From: Streptococcus bovimastitidis
Lineage (GTDB): Bacteria; Bacillota; Bacilli; Lactobacillales; Streptococcaceae
Direction of reading: 5' to 3'
DNA: 64,000 nucleotides
Assembly: GCF_001885095.1 (NCBI RefSeq)
Contig: NZ_LZDD01000003.1
Location: 186,001 to 250,000 of the forward strand
Positions within the stretch are counted from its first letter, which is position 1; the number at the start of each line of letters is the position of its first letter. Of the stretch, positions 29,959 through 44,300 are shown in pieces. The notes under the pieces are model-generated. The model was not told the origin of the DNA. It was given only the letters and a program-made list of their open reading frames with translations, and did no database searches. The position numbers were made by a program, and so were the translations under genes.

Positions 29959-30519
29959 TTATTCTTTAATTGTTTTTGTAACTTTGGCGGGGCTGCCTAG
30001 AGCTAATGAATTAGTTGGAATGTCCTTTGTAACAAGGCTATTTGCTCCAATAATACTATTATCACCTATTGTTACTCCTGGTAAAATGGTAGAGTTGGCG
30101 CCAATCCAGCAATTTTTACCAATCTTTACAGGGAGATTATATTGATAACCTTGTTGACGTAATGAAACTTCTAATGGGTGAGTACCAGAAATAATTGTCA
30201 CATTAGGGGCAATCATGGTATTATCACCAATTTCAATATAGGTATCGTCAACGAGAGTTAAGTTGAAATTAACATAGACGTTATTTCCAATGCTGGTAAA
30301 ATGTCCTCCCCAATTAGCTCTTAATGGTGGTTCGATATAAACATTTTCACCAAGTGAGTGAAACATCTTTTGCATTAAGTCTTGTCTTTTTTGACCTTCC
30401 AAAGGTCTAGTTTGATTGAAATCGTATAGGATTTCTTGGCATTGGGTTTGCTTCTCCATAATGGTTGGGTCATTTGGGAAGTAGAGTTGGCCAGAATGCA
30501 TTAAGTCTTTACTATTCAT
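29959..30519 (-). CDS. maltose/galactoside O-acetyltransferase family protein
   Basis: This 187-residue left-handed beta-helix acetyltransferase (LacA/Maa/NodL type) has hexapeptide repeats across its C-terminal half (IGDNTMIAPNVTI, IGKNCWIGANSTILPGVTIGDNSIIGANSLVT in parts). The catalytic His is in ISGTHPLE. The N-terminal Maa-type segment is present. It likely acetylates a mono- or disaccharide with acetyl-CoA in the cytoplasm. I choose ATG at 30519, 13 bp after the galR stop and preceded by AAAAGGAA; the longer frame to 30549 overlaps galR. It is probably co-transcribed with galR. Confidence 0.85.
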   Translation of the reverse strand: MNSKDLMHSGQLYFPNDPTIMEKQTQCQEILYDFNQTRPLEGQKRQDLMQKMFHSLGENVYIEPPLRANWGGHFTSIGNNVYVNFNLTLVDDTYIEIGDNTMIAPNVTIISGTHPLEVSLRQQGYQYNLPVKIGKNCWIGANSTILPGVTIGDNSIIGANSLVTKDIPTNSLALGSPAKVTKTIKE

Positions 30520-30532
30520 GGATTGATTCCTT

Positions 30533-31534
<1,002 letters not shown>

Positions 31535-31567
31535 TTATCTCCTTAGTTTTATTATTATCTTATGATA

Positions 31568-31634
31568 AGTATATCGTAAAGAAGAGTTTTTAACCACAAT
31601 TTAGTAAAATTTTAGTAAAGTAATTGACTATAAT
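31568..31634. promoter_or_regulatory. galR-galK divergent control region
   Basis: Toward galK there is TATAAT at 31629-31634 without a good -35. Just upstream TTTAGTAAA occurs twice (31600-31608 and 31611-31619), an 11-bp spaced direct repeat that is a candidate GalR site. On the minus strand TATACT (31568-31573) is a likely galR -10. Confidence 0.5.
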
Positions 31635-31683
31635 TTGGAGATTTTCTAAAATAAACTTAATAGAAGAAAAAAGGAGTCTAAAA

Positions 31684-32847
31684 ATGACAAATACTGAATT
31701 ACAAACAAGGTTTCAAGAGGTTTTTAAATCAGAAGCAGATGCTTTATTCTTTTCACCTGGACGCATTAATTTAATTGGCGAACATACAGATTATAATGGT
31801 GGTCATGTTTTTCCTGCGGCAATTACTTTAGGTACTTATGGCGCTGCAAGTAAACGTACTGATACTATTTGTCGTTTCTATTCAGAAAATTTCTCGGATT
31901 TAGGTATAATTGAAATTGATCTAAATCAACTTGTTTTTGCCAAAGAAGATAATTGGACAAATTATGCCAAGGGTGTTATCAAGTTCTTAAAAGAAGCAGG
32001 GCATGACATTCCTTATGGCTTTGATTTATATGTTAATGGAAATATACCAAATGGTTCAGGTTTATCTTCCTCAGCCTCTCTCGAGCTATTAGTTGGGATT
32101 GTTTGTGAAAAATTATTTGACCTTCAACTTGAACGCCTTGATTTAGTGAAAATTGGTAAGCAGACTGAAAATCAATTTATTGGTGTTAACTCTGGAATCA
32201 TGGATCAATTTGCAATTGGTTTGGGTGCAGATAAAAAAGCTATTTATTTAGATACAAATAGTCTAGAATATGAACTAGTACCATTAGATTTAGGACATTA
32301 TCAAATTGTCATCATGAATACAAACAAAAGACGGGAACTGGCAGACTCAAAATATAATGAAAGACGTTCAGAATGTGAAGCAGCATTAGAAGAATTGCAA
32401 ACAAAACTTGTAATTGATTCACTTGGCGCCATTGACAATGAAACTTTTGATCAATATGCCTATCTTATTAAAGATTCCAACAGACTAAAACGTGCTCGTC
32501 ATGCTGTCTCCGAAAATCAACGAACATTAGAAGCCTTAAAAGCCTTACAAGCGGGCGAATTGGATAAATTTGGTCGTTTGATTAATGCCTCTCATGTCTC
32601 TTTAGAACATGACTACCAAGTTACTGGAATTGAACTAGACACCTTGGTTCATTCAGCTTGGGAACAAGATGGTGTTCTTGGAGCAAGGATGACTGGTGCT
32701 GGTTTTGGAGGTTGTGCTATCGCCATTGTTGAAAAAGAAAAAGTTCAATCTTTTAAAGAAGCTATTGAAGCAAAATACCTTGACGTTATTGGTTATAAAC
32801 CAGGATTTTATATTGCAGAAGTCGCTCAAGGTTCTTACGTATTATAA
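31684..32847 (+). CDS. galK: galactokinase
   Basis: This 387-residue GHMP kinase phosphorylates galactose to galactose-1-phosphate, the first Leloir step. It has the galactokinase signature [19 protein letters not shown], the ATP loop [13 protein letters not shown], the catalytic-base segment [11 protein letters not shown] and the C-terminal [10 protein letters not shown] choose ATG at 31684 (AAAAAGGAG upstream) over the upstream codon at 31624, which lies in the promoter. First gene of galK-galT-galE. Confidence 0.96.
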   Translation: MTNTELQTRFQEVFKSEADALFFSPGRINLIGEHTDYNGGHVFPAAITLGTYGAASKRTDTICRFYSENFSDLGIIEIDLNQLVFAKEDNWTNYAKGVIKFLKEAGHDIPYGFDLYVNGNIPNGSGLSSSASLELLVGIVCEKLFDLQLERLDLVKIGKQTENQFIGVNSGIMDQFAIGLGADKKAIYLDTNSLEYELVPLDLGHYQIVIMNTNKRRELADSKYNERRSECEAALEELQTKLVIDSLGAIDNETFDQYAYLIKDSNRLKRARHAVSENQRTLEALKALQAGELDKFGRLINASHVSLEHDYQVTGIELDTLVHSAWEQDGVLGARMTGAGFGGCAIAIVEKEKVQSFKEAIEAKYLDVIGYKPGFYIAEVAQGSYVL

Positions 32848-32859
32848 AGCGAGATAATC

Positions 32860-34341
32860 ATGAAAAAACTTGTAAACCAATTTGTAAAAGCTATCATCAA
32901 ACAATCTGATTATACAGAAGAGGATAGTTTGTATTTAAGAAATAGAATCCTTTCACTTGTTGGAGAAGAGGGAAGTGACAAGCAAACTGAAGAAACAGAT
33001 TGTATCTTATTAAAAGAAGAGCTCTTAGATTTAGCTCAAAATAATGGCAAAATTGGTCAATTTCTTGAAGAAAGAGACTGTCTTGGTGCAGAGTTGATGA
33101 ATTTTATGACACCAGTACCAAGTCAAGTCAATAATGCTTTTTGGGAAACTTATAAAATATCTCCTGAGAATGCAATAGCTGATTTTTATAAACTCAGTAA
33201 AGCTAATGATTACATCAAAGTGTCAGCTATTGCTAAAAATATAGCATTCAAAACACCTTCACCTTACGGTAATATAGAAATTACGATTAACTTATCAAAG
33301 CCTGAGAAAGATCCAAAAGCTATAGCAGCAGCAAAATTAGCCAAGTCCTCAACCTATCCTTTATGTCAATTGTGTATGGAAAATGAAGGGTATCAGGGTC
33401 GGTTAAATCATCCAGCGCGGGCAAATCATAGAATTATAAGGATGAAATTAGACCAAGATGCCTGGGGCTTCCAATATTCTCCGTATGCTTACTTTAATGA
33501 GCATTGTATTTTCTTTGATCAAGAGCATGTGCCTATGGTCATTTCAAAAAAAACATTTGACCAACTACTGGCGATCGTCGACATTTTCCCGGATTATTTT
33601 GCAGGTTCCAACTCTGACTTGCCAATTGTTGGAGGCTCAATCCTAACTCATAACCATTATCAAGGGGGACGACACGATTTTCCAATGGCCCTTGCACAAG
33701 CAGAAAAACAATTTCGTTTTAAGGGCTTTTTGAGAATTGAAGCTGAGCTTCTAAAGTGGCCAATGTCAGTTATTCGCTTAAAGGGTGAAAATCCGGCAGA
33801 AATCAGTGACCTGGCAGAAATAATTCGTACAGCTTGGCGTCAGCATTCTGATGTAAGTGTTGATATTCTTGCTTATTCAGATGAGGTACCACATCATACA
33901 GTTACCCCAATTGCACGAAAGCGCCATGGGAAATATGAACTAGATATTGTATTACGCGACAATCATACAAGCAGTGAATTTCCAGATGGTGTCTATCATC
34001 CGCATAAAGAATTGCATCATATTAAAAAAGAAAATATTGGATTAATCGAGGTCATGGGACTAGCTATTCTACCACCACGACTTAAAGATGAACTTCTAGA
34101 AGTTGAAAAATACTTATTAGGTGAGTATAATAACATAGCAGACTATCATCTTGAATGGGCGGATGAAATCAAGACACATCAAGTTGTGTCACCTGAAAAT
34201 GTACATGACCTGGTCCAAAATGAAGTCGGAAAAGTTTTTGTCCGGGTTCTAGAGGATGCAGGCGTTTATAAACAAGATGCGGAAGGCAAAGTAGCCTTCA
34301 TGCGATTTGTGGAAAGTATTGGAATAGAAGGAGAAAAATAA
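32860..34341 (+). CDS. galT: UDP-glucose:hexose-1-phosphate uridylyltransferase (Firmicute GalT type)
   Basis: This 493-residue enzyme exchanges galactose-1-phosphate with UDP-glucose to give UDP-galactose and glucose-1-phosphate. It is of the long Firmicute class, not the short E. coli type. A Cys pair ([13 protein letters not shown]), the motif [13 protein letters not shown] and the [12 protein letters not shown] segment are seen. It begins 12 bp after galK, and its last base is the first base of the galE start codon. Confidence 0.95.
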   Translation: MKKLVNQFVKAIIKQSDYTEEDSLYLRNRILSLVGEEGSDKQTEETDCILLKEELLDLAQNNGKIGQFLEERDCLGAELMNFMTPVPSQVNNAFWETYKISPENAIADFYKLSKANDYIKVSAIAKNIAFKTPSPYGNIEITINLSKPEKDPKAIAAAKLAKSSTYPLCQLCMENEGYQGRLNHPARANHRIIRMKLDQDAWGFQYSPYAYFNEHCIFFDQEHVPMVISKKTFDQLLAIVDIFPDYFAGSNSDLPIVGGSILTHNHYQGGRHDFPMALAQAEKQFRFKGFLRIEAELLKWPMSVIRLKGENPAEISDLAEIIRTAWRQHSDVSVDILAYSDEVPHHTVTPIARKRHGKYELDIVLRDNHTSSEFPDGVYHPHKELHHIKKENIGLIEVMGLAILPPRLKDELLEVEKYLLGEYNNIADYHLEWADEIKTHQVVSPENVHDLVQNEVGKVFVRVLEDAGVYKQDAEGKVAFMRFVESIGIEGEK

Positions 34342-35336
34342 TGGCAATTCTTGTACTTGGGGGAGCAGGATATATAGGCTCTCACATGGTTGATTGGTTG
34401 ATTGAAAATGGAAGTGAAGAGGTTGTCGTTGTGGATAACTTAGTTACTGGACATCGCCAAGCGGTTCATCCAGAGGCTTCTTTTTATCAAGGTGACTTAG
34501 CGGATCAAGACTTTATGCGTCGGGTATTCCAAGAAAACAAAGATATTGATGCGGTTATTCATTTTGCTGCCTTCTCTTTGGTTGGTGAATCAATGACAGA
34601 TCCTTTAAAATACTTCGACAATAATACCGTTGGTATGGTTAAACTTTTAGAAGTTATGAATGAAGTTGGCGTTAAGAAAATTGTTTTCTCATCAACTGCA
34701 GCGACATATGGTATTCCTGAAGAATTGCCGATTAAGGAAACTACTTCTCAAGCACCGATTAATCCTTATGGCGAAAGTAAGTTGATGATGGAAAAAATCA
34801 TGGATTGGTGTGACCAAGCCTATGGCATCAAATTTGTTGCCCTTCGCTACTTTAATGTAGCGGGTGACAAACCTGATGGCTCAATTGGTGAAGATCATAA
34901 ACCAGAAACTCATTTAATTCCGATTGTCCTTCAAGTGGCTAATGGTCAACGTGAAAAAATGATGATTTTTGGGGATGATTATGAAACAGCAGATGGTACA
35001 AACATTCGTGACTATGTTCATCCTTTCGATTTAGCACAAGCGCACCTGTTAGCCGTTAATTACCTTCGCAAAGGAAATAATTCTTCTGCCTTTAACTTAG
35101 GTTCATCAACTGGTTTTTCTAATCTTCAAATCATTGAAGTGGCCCGTAAAGTGACAGGTAAAGAAATTCCTTGTGAAATTGGTCCACGTCGCCAAGGGGA
35201 TCCGGATGTCTTAGTGGCTGATTCAATTAAAGCGCGTGATATCCTGGGCTGGAAACCAGAATTTGATAACATTGAAAAGATTATTGCCAGCGCTTGGACT
35301 TGGCATTCAAGCCACCCAAATGGCTATGAAGTTTAA
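34341..35336 (+). CDS. galE: UDP-glucose 4-epimerase
   Basis: This 331-residue short-chain dehydrogenase-type epimerase regenerates UDP-glucose from UDP-galactose. It has the NAD loop GGAGYIGSH at residues 7-15, catalytic SSTAATYG plus the YGESK Tyr-Lys pair, and NIRDYVHP. Its start overlaps galT by one base (translational coupling). It completes the Leloir set. An imperfect hairpin at about 35342-35370 follows. Confidence 0.96.
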   Translation: MAILVLGGAGYIGSHMVDWLIENGSEEVVVVDNLVTGHRQAVHPEASFYQGDLADQDFMRRVFQENKDIDAVIHFAAFSLVGESMTDPLKYFDNNTVGMVKLLEVMNEVGVKKIVFSSTAATYGIPEELPIKETTSQAPINPYGESKLMMEKIMDWCDQAYGIKFVALRYFNVAGDKPDGSIGEDHKPETHLIPIVLQVANGQREKMMIFGDDYETADGTNIRDYVHPFDLAQAHLLAVNYLRKGNNSSAFNLGSSTGFSNLQIIEVARKVTGKEIPCEIGPRRQGDPDVLVADSIKARDILGWKPEFDNIEKIIASAWTWHSSHPNGYEV

Positions 35337-35396
35337 AGGAAGGGCTTGGACCTCAGCGTCCATGCCTTTAACTATTTAGATTGAAGGAGAGACATA

Positions 35397-35753
35397 ATGG
35401 AATTTCAAGAAGCAATTAGCTATTTTACCGAGATTACCATGAACCAACTACTGAAAAAGCAGAATGCAAAGGAAGATTTTATCCTTTTTCTAGGGCGACC
35501 TACCTGCTCTTTTTGTCGCCGTTTCGCGCCAAAATTAGCTCAAGTCAGTCAAGAAAAAGAATTAACTGTTTACTATATCCCTAGCGACTCCCTAGCCGAT
35601 TTTGAAGCTATTCAAGAATTCCGTGCCAGCAATAAGATTCAAACTGTTCCGGCTTTGGTTGTTGGAAATGCTGGAAGTGTTAAGGTGGTTTGTGATTCCA
35701 GTTTGTCACCATCAGAAATCGTCGATTTTATCTTGGGCGGTAGCGGAAAATAA
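35397..35753 (+). CDS. thioredoxin-like protein (PedC/bacteriocin-maturation type)
   Basis: This 118-residue cytoplasmic protein has a thioredoxin fold. Its redox motif is CSFC in LGRPTCSFCRRFAP (about 37-50), and a cis-Pro segment VPALVV lies near residue 90. It resembles the PedC/BrcD group linked to disulfide formation in bacteriocins, but no bacteriocin gene is nearby, so a general thiol role is as likely. GAAGGAG precedes the ATG. It stands between galE and yajC. Confidence 0.7.
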   Translation: MEFQEAISYFTEITMNQLLKKQNAKEDFILFLGRPTCSFCRRFAPKLAQVSQEKELTVYYIPSDSLADFEAIQEFRASNKIQTVPALVVGNAGSVKVVCDSSLSPSEIVDFILGGSGK

Positions 35754-35764
35754 TTAGCCTCTCC

Positions 35765-35793
35765 TTGCTATGTTATGCGAATTTTGATATAGT
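35765..35793 (+). promoter_or_regulatory. yajC promoter
   Basis: TTGCTA, 17-bp spacer, TATAGT; about 35 nt before the yajC start. Confidence 0.6.
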
Positions 35794-35827
35794 TAAGCAA
35801 GACTTTTAATTAAAAGAAGGAGCAATT

Positions 35828-36232
35828 ATGGGATTTTCAACAATAATCATGTTTGTCGTCTTTATTGGACTCATTTTCTATATGCAACGCCAACAAAAGA
35901 AACAAGCACAAGAACGTCAAGAACAAATGAATGCCTTACAAAAAGGTGATGAAGTTATTACTATTGGTGGTATGTATGCCTTAGTCGATGAAGTTGACCA
36001 AGCAGCAAACAAAATCATCTTAGATGTCGATGGTGTTTACTTACCATTTGAACTGGGAGCCATTAAACGCATCGTTACTAAAGCAAGTGCAGAAGCAGTT
36101 ACAACAAGTAATGAAGCCGTAGAAGATAAACAGGCTGAAGAAGTCGTACCAGCATCTGAAGAAGTAACTCCAGTAGCTGAAGAATCAGCAATTCAGACAG
36201 CTGAAACAAGTGATTCAGCTATTCAAGAGTAA
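35828..36232 (+). CDS. yajC: Sec translocon accessory subunit YajC
   Basis: This 134-residue membrane protein has one N-terminal membrane segment (about 3-19). A polar stretch rich in Gln/Lys/Glu follows, then the conserved GDEVITIGGMYALV. The acidic Ala/Glu/Thr-rich tail is of low complexity. Family members associate with SecDF. Own promoter and terminator, so it is monocistronic. Confidence 0.92.
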   Translation: MGFSTIIMFVVFIGLIFYMQRQQKKQAQERQEQMNALQKGDEVITIGGMYALVDEVDQAANKIILDVDGVYLPFELGAIKRIVTKASAEAVTTSNEAVEDKQAEEVVPASEEVTPVAEESAIQTAETSDSAIQE

Positions 36233-36273
36233 GCAAATATTTGAAAAAATAAGTAGCTTGACTTGAAATCAAG

Positions 36274-36322
36274 AAAAAGGACTCTAAAATCGCCAAAATT
36301 TGGCTATTAGAGGCCTTTTTTT
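36274..36322 (+). terminator. yajC terminator
   Basis: The outer stem pairs AAAAAGG and CTCTAA with TTAGAG and CCTTTTT; the inner stem pairs GCCAAA with TTTGGC. A T run of seven follows. Confidence 0.75.
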
Positions 36323-36364
36323 GTGGATTTAGACGCTAAAAGCTAAGTCAAATAGCTCTAATTA

Positions 36365-36373
36365 TGGTAGAAT
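36365..36373 (+). promoter_or_regulatory. uppS extended -10 promoter
   Basis: TGGTAGAAT is an extended -10 located about 32 nt before the uppS start codon. Confidence 0.45.
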
Positions 36374-36405
36374 AAAGTAAGTACGCTTAAAATTAAGGAA
36401 ATGAC

Positions 36406-37155
36406 ATGTTACGATTACAGCTAAAACCAAAAGAAGTAAAACTCGAAAAAATTCCTAAACATATTGGCATTATCATGGATGGTAATGGTCGTTGGGCGAA
36501 AAAGCGCTTAAAACCACGTGTTTTTGGTCATAAAGCCGGAATGGACGCCCTTCAAGATGTTACCATTGCAGCTTCAGAATTAGGCGTTAAAGTCTTAACC
36601 GTTTATGCCTTTTCAACCGAAAATTGGACCAGACCTCAAGATGAAGTCTCTTTTATCATGAATTTACCAGTTGAATTTTTTGATAAATATGTTCCGGAGC
36701 TTAACAAAAATAATGTTCGCATCCAAATGATTGGTGAAACCAATCGATTACCAGAAGCAACTTTAAATGCCCTGAATCGAGCTATCGAAGCTACTCGAAA
36801 AAATTCAGGACTAGTCTTAAATTTTGCTTTGAATTATGGTGGTCGTGCCGAAATTACTAGTGCAGTGCGGATGATCGCACAAGATGTTTTGGACGCCAAT
36901 TTAAATCCTGGTGATATCACCGAAGAATTAATTGCCAATTATTTAATGACAGACCACTTGCCTTACCTATATCGTGATCCAGATTTGATTATTAGAACCA
37001 GTGGTGAGTTGCGTCTTAGCAATTTCATGCCTTGGCAATCTGCCTATAGTGAATTTTATTTCACACCAATTTTATGGCCAGACTTCAAGCGAGCTGAGTT
37101 AATTGCAGCCTTGGAAGATTATAACCGCCGTCACCGTCGTTTTGGTGGCGTTTAG
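36406..37155 (+). CDS. uppS: isoprenyl transferase (undecaprenyl diphosphate synthase)
   Basis: This 249-residue cis-prenyltransferase makes the C55 lipid carrier for peptidoglycan and other wall polymers. It shows IMDGNGRWAKKR with the catalytic Asp, VYAFSTENW, and DLIIRTSGELRLSNFMPWQ. It leads the conserved envelope block uppS-cdsA-eep, with cdsA 12 bp downstream. Confidence 0.96.
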   Translation: MLRLQLKPKEVKLEKIPKHIGIIMDGNGRWAKKRLKPRVFGHKAGMDALQDVTIAASELGVKVLTVYAFSTENWTRPQDEVSFIMNLPVEFFDKYVPELNKNNVRIQMIGETNRLPEATLNALNRAIEATRKNSGLVLNFALNYGGRAEITSAVRMIAQDVLDANLNPGDITEELIANYLMTDHLPYLYRDPDLIIRTSGELRLSNFMPWQSAYSEFYFTPILWPDFKRAELIAALEDYNRRHRRFGGV

Positions 37156-37167
37156 AGGAGTAAATAT

Positions 37168-37962
37168 ATGAGAGAACGAATTATCTGGGGGGCAATAGCA
37201 GCAGCTATCTTTTTGCCATTCTTAATTATTGGCAGCCTTCCCTTCCAGCTTTTTGTAGCTGTTTTAGCAATGATTGCTGTATCCGAAATGCTTAGAATGA
37301 AACAGCTAGAGGTCTTTTCATTTGAAGGTGTCCTAGCCATGTTGGCAGCCTTTGTCCTAACTGTCCCTATGGATAACTACCTCATTTTTTTACCAGTGGA
37401 CTCCAGTTTTGCCTGTTTTGGCCTTATTGTCTTCTTCTTTTTAGCGGGGACAGTCCTAAATAGTGAGCGTTATTCCTTTGATGACGCAGCCTTTCCAATA
37501 GCAGCAAGTCTTTATGTGGGTATTGGTTTCCAAAATTTGGTCAATGCTCGCATGTCTGGAATCGACAAAGTCTTGTTAGCGCTTTTCATCGTCTGGGCAA
37601 CTGACATGGGGGCTTATTTCATCGGCCGTAAGTTTGGCCGTCGAAAATTATTGGCTAAAGTATCACCAAATAAAACCATTGAAGGTAGCTTGGGTGGAAT
37701 TGCTTCTGCAGTCCTCGTCTCATTAATTTTCATGCTTTTTGATAAGGCTGTATATGCACCGCATCACTTCTTAACCATGTTAGTATTTGTTATTTTCTTT
37801 TCGATTTTTGCGCAATTTGGCGATCTTGTGGAAAGTTCTATTAAGAGACACTTTGGTGTTAAAGATTCAGGGAAATTAATTCCAGGTCATGGTGGTATAT
37901 TAGACCGCTTTGATTCCATGATTTTTGTTTTCCCCATCATGCATCTTTTTGGACTTTTTTAA
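37168..37962 (+). CDS. cdsA: phosphatidate cytidylyltransferase
   Basis: This 264-residue polytopic membrane enzyme makes CDP-diacylglycerol from CTP and phosphatidate. About seven to eight hydrophobic segments are visible. The family signature is in KRHFGVKDSGKLIPGHGG followed by LDRFDS near the C-terminus. Start follows GAGGAG. Confidence 0.95.
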   Translation: MRERIIWGAIAAAIFLPFLIIGSLPFQLFVAVLAMIAVSEMLRMKQLEVFSFEGVLAMLAAFVLTVPMDNYLIFLPVDSSFACFGLIVFFFLAGTVLNSERYSFDDAAFPIAASLYVGIGFQNLVNARMSGIDKVLLALFIVWATDMGAYFIGRKFGRRKLLAKVSPNKTIEGSLGGIASAVLVSLIFMLFDKAVYAPHHFLTMLVFVIFFSIFAQFGDLVESSIKRHFGVKDSGKLIPGHGGILDRFDSMIFVFPIMHLFGLF

Positions 37963-37991
37963 ACTCAAAAAAGTAGACTGAAAGGAAATTT

Positions 37992-39251
37992 ATGCTAGGC
38001 TTATTAACCTTTATCCTTATTTTCGGCATAATTGTTGTTGTCCATGAATTTGGGCATTTCTATTTTGCCAAGAAATCAGGTATTTTGGTTCGTGAATTCG
38101 CAATAGGTATGGGCCCCAAACTCTTCGCTCATACTGATAAAGAAGGAACCTTATATACTGTTAGAATGCTCCCCTTAGGTGGCTATGTTCGTATGGCTGG
38201 CTGGGGTGATGATAAAACGGAAATTAAAACCGGCACGCCAGCTAGCTTGACCCTTAATCAAGCTGGCTTGGTAAGTCGTATAAATCTCTCGAAAACCAAT
38301 ATCGATCCGACAAGCTTGCCAATGAATGTCACCTCATATGACTTAGAAGACAAGTTATCTATTACTGGCTTGGTCATTGATGAGACCAAAACTTATGCGG
38401 TCGACCATGAAGCCACCATCGTAGAAGAAGATGGAACAGAGATTAGAATTGCCCCTCTGGATGTTCAGTATCAGAATGCCAGTGTTTGGGGACGTTTAAT
38501 CACCAACTTTGCTGGTCCAATGAATAATTTTATTCTGGGACTTTTGGTCTTCATCTTATTGACCTTTGTCCAAGGTGGGGCTCTTGACTATTCAAGTAAC
38601 CACATCAGGGTAGCTGATGGTGGTGCTGCTCAGGCTGCAGGAATCAAGACCAATGACCAGATTCTAAAAGTTGGCAAATACAAGGTAGCTAACTGGGAAG
38701 ATTTAATTAAAGCTGTTGATCAATCAACAAAAGGCCTTAAAGAAGGACAAACCATCCCTGTGACTGTAAAGTCTAAAGGGGACAGTAAGATTGTCCAAGT
38801 CAAACCCAAAAAAGTGGCTAAGAGCTATGTCATTGGCGTTCAAGTGCCATTGAAAACTGGGCTTATGGACAAAATCTTAGGCGGCTTCCAAATGGCTCTT
38901 AGCGGAGCTACACTCATTATCACTGCACTGAAAAATCTTATACTGAGCTTTAGTTTAGATAAACTGGGTGGTCCGGTAGCTATGTATCAGATGTCTAACC
39001 AGGCAGCCCACAATGGTTTAGAATCTGTGCTGACTTTGATGGGCATGTTATCCATCAACCTTGGTATTTTCAACCTTGTGCCAATCCCGGCCTTAGATGG
39101 TGGGAAAATCTTAATGAACATCATTGAAGCCATTCGTCGCAAACCACTCAAACAAGAAACAGAAACATATATTACCTTTGCAGGAGTTGCCATCATGTTA
39201 GTTCTTATGGTAGCAGTGACCTGGAATGATATTATCCGAGCTTTTTTCTAA
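37992..39251 (+). CDS. eep: site-2 intramembrane metalloprotease (RseP/Eep)
   Basis: This 419-residue membrane protease has the zinc motif HEFGH at residues 18-22, a PDZ domain (about 205-275) and the third-ligand motif [10 protein letters not shown] near residue 365. In streptococci and enterococci Eep trims lipoprotein signal peptides, which yields peptide pheromones, and cuts anti-sigma-like regulators. Located between cdsA and proS as in related genomes. Confidence 0.95.
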   Translation: MLGLLTFILIFGIIVVVHEFGHFYFAKKSGILVREFAIGMGPKLFAHTDKEGTLYTVRMLPLGGYVRMAGWGDDKTEIKTGTPASLTLNQAGLVSRINLSKTNIDPTSLPMNVTSYDLEDKLSITGLVIDETKTYAVDHEATIVEEDGTEIRIAPLDVQYQNASVWGRLITNFAGPMNNFILGLLVFILLTFVQGGALDYSSNHIRVADGGAAQAAGIKTNDQILKVGKYKVANWEDLIKAVDQSTKGLKEGQTIPVTVKSKGDSKIVQVKPKKVAKSYVIGVQVPLKTGLMDKILGGFQMALSGATLIITALKNLILSFSLDKLGGPVAMYQMSNQAAHNGLESVLTLMGMLSINLGIFNLVPIPALDGGKILMNIIEAIRRKPLKQETETYITFAGVAIMLVLMVAVTWNDIIRAFF

Positions 39252-39256
39252 GTTAA

Positions 39257-41128
<1,872 letters not shown>

Positions 41129-41181
41129 AACGTAGAAGCAGATATTTTAAGACACTGCTTTTACATAGGGCAAAGTCCTTC

Positions 41182-41215
41182 AAAAAAACGACCACGAATC
41201 TATGGTCGTTTTTTT
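41182..41215 (+). terminator. proS terminator
   Basis: AAAAAACGACCA pairs with TGGTCGTTTTTT around an 8-nt loop, ending in seven T. Confidence 0.85.
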
Positions 41216-41259
41216 GAACCCGAACAGGGTTTGATGATTACCGAGGCTTATCTTGCCAG

Positions 41260-41288
41260 TCGAAATTTATCAAGAAATATGATAAAAT
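41260..41288 (+). promoter_or_regulatory. polC promoter
   Basis: TCGAAA, 17-bp spacer, and TAAAAT preceded by TG one base upstream (extended -10), about 28 nt before the polC start. Confidence 0.6.
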
Positions 41289-41315
41289 AGAGCCTAAGAA
41301 ATTCAGGAGAAAATT

Positions 41316-44300
41316 ATGTCAGACTTATTCGTAAAATTAATGGAACAAATAGAAATGCCACTTGAAATGCGTACTTCAAGTGCTTTTTCGACTGCTGACA
41401 TTATTGAAGTTAATGTGCATTCCCTGTCACGTTTATGGGAGTTTCACTTTTCTTTTGCGGAGATTTTACCCATTGAAATCTTTCGGGAATTGCATTATCG
41501 CTTAACGCATACCTTTAAGGCGGCTGATATCAAAGCGACTTTTGATATTAAAGCGGACAAGGTGGATTATTCAGATCAGGACTTGTTACAAGCCTACTAT
41601 CAGGAGGCTTTTGAACACGCGCCCTGTAACGCGGCCTCTTTTAAGTCTTCTTTCGCCAGTCTCAAAGTTTCTTACCAGGATGGCGTACTGATTATTGATA
41701 CGCCTCAATTTGTCAATAATGATCATTTCAAGAAGAACCACATTCCTAATCTGGTTGCACAATTTGAAGCCTTTGGCTTTGGCCAAATGGCCATAGAAAT
41801 GGTAAGCAATCAGGAAATGACCGAGGCTATGAAGCATTCTTTTGTGTCCAATCGCCAAGCTATTCTAGAGAAGGCGGTACAGGAGAATCTAGAGGCGCAA
41901 AGATCATTAGAAGCCATGCAGCCACCTGCTGAGGAAGCTAGCGACAAGCAGCCAAGTTTTGACTATAAAGAAAGAGTTGCTCAAAGGCAGGCTGGTTTTG
42001 AAAAAGCGTCTATCACTCCGATGATTGAAGTGGAGACTGAGGAAAACCGCATTGTCTTTGAGGGAATGGTTTTTGATGTTGACCGCAAAACAACGCGGAC
42101 AGGTCGTCATATCATCAACTTTAAAATGACCGACTATACCTCAAGTTTTGCTATGCAAAAGTGGGCTAAGGATGACGATGAGTTACGCAAATTTGATATG
42201 ATTGCCAAAGGGTCATGGCTACGGGTTCAAGGGAATATCGAAAACAACCAGTTCACTAAGAGTTTGACCATGAATGTGCAACAAATCAAGGAGATTGTTC
42301 ATCACGCTCGGAAAGATTTGATGCCAGAGGGGCAAAAACGGGTTGAACTCCATGCTCATACTAACATGTCAACCATGGATGCTTTACCAACCGTTGAATC
42401 TTTAATTGACACAGCTGCAAAATGGGGTCACACGGCTATTGCTATTACTGACCATGGCAATGTTCAGTCCTTCCCTCATGGTTATCACCGTGCTCGTAAA
42501 GCCGGGATTAAAGCTATTTTTGGTATAGAAGCCAATATTGTTGAAGACAAGGTTCCTATTTCTTATGACCCTATTGACATGGACTTGCATGAGGCAACTT
42601 ATGTGGTTTTTGACGTTGAAACAACGGGTCTTTCAGCCATGAATAATGATTTGATTCAAATTGCGGCTTCAAAAATGTACAAAGGAAATATTATTGAACA
42701 ATTTGATGAATTCATTAATCCTGGTCATCCACTTTCCAGTTTTACAACGGAACTTACGGGAATTACCGACAATCATTTAGTTGGTGCTAAGCCACTCTTA
42801 CAAGTACTAGAAGAATTCCAAGCCTTTTGTCAGGATACGGTCTTAGTTGCCCATAATGCTAGCTTTGATATTGGCTTTATGAATGCCAACTATGAGCGGA
42901 ATAATCTGCCTTTAATCACGCAACCGGTTATTGATACCTTAGAGTTTGCCCGTAATCTTTATCCAGAATACAAACGTCATGGTCTTGGCCCATTGACCAA
43001 ACGTTTCCAGGTCTCTCTTGATCATCACCACATGGCCAATTATGACGCGGAAGCCACTGGACGCTTGCTTTTTATTTTTTTAAAAGAAGCTAGGGAAAAA
43101 CATGGCCTTACCAATTTAATGGACCTAAATACCAAACTTGTGGCCGAAGATTCTTATAAAAAAGCTCGGATTAAGCATGCGACTATTTATGTGCAAAATC
43201 AGACTGGTTTAAAAAATATTTTTAAACTTGTTAGTCTTTCTAATGTGAAGTATTTTGAAGGTGTGCCAAGGATACCAAGAACTGTTTTGGACCAATACCG
43301 TCAAGGTTTACTTTTGGGTACAGCTTGTTCTGAAGGTGAAGTCTTTGATGCCGTTCTAACCAAGGGTGTTGATGCGGCTGTTGAAGTGGCTAAGTATTAT
43401 GACTTTATTGAAATTATGCCGCCAGCCCTGTATCAGCCACTGATTGCACGTGAGTTGGTTAAGGACCAGGCAGGCATTGAACAGGCCATTCTCGATTTGG
43501 TTGAAGTAGGTCGTCGTCTCAACAAACCTGTCATAGCCACAGGTAATGTTCATTATATCGAGCCAGAAGAAGCGATTTATCGTGAAATCATTGTCCGCGC
43601 CTTAGGTCAAGGGGCTATGATTAATAGAACCATCGGCCGAGGGGAAGGGGCGCAACCAGCACCATTACCAGAAGCCCATTTTAGAACTACTAATGAGATG
43701 CTTGATGACTTTGCCTTTTTGGGGAATGACCTGGCTTACCAAGTTGTGGTTCAAAACTCGCAAGATTTTGCCGATCGGATTGAGGCCGTAGAGGTCGTTA
43801 AAGGGGATTTGTACACCCCATTTATCGACAAGGCTGAAGAAACTGTTGCAGAATTAACCTATCAGAAAGCCTTTGAAATTTACGGAAATCCTCTACCAGA
43901 TATCATTGACCTTCGAATTGAAAAAGAATTAACCTCTATTTTGGGAAATGGATTCGCTGTGATTTACTTGGCCTCTCAGATGTTGGTTAATCGTTCAAAC
44001 GAGCGGGGTTACTTGGTAGGTTCGCGGGGGTCTGTTGGCTCTAGTTTCGTTGCCACCATGATTGGGATTACGGAAGTTAATCCTATGCCACCGCACTATG
44101 TTTGTCCCAATTGCCAGCACTCAGAATTCATTACCGATGGTTCTGTCGGTTCCGGTTACGACTTAGCTGATAAAAACTGTCCAGAATGTGGCACAGCCTA
44201 TAAAAAAGATGGGCAAGATATCCCATTTGAAACCTTCCTTGGTTTTGATGGGGATAAGGTTCCCGATATCGATTTGAACTTCTCTGGAGATGATCAACCG

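Noticed and set aside
31624..31683. 20-residue N-terminal extension of galactokinase
   Set aside because: It overlaps the likely -10 region and has no ribosome site; the family start matches 31684.
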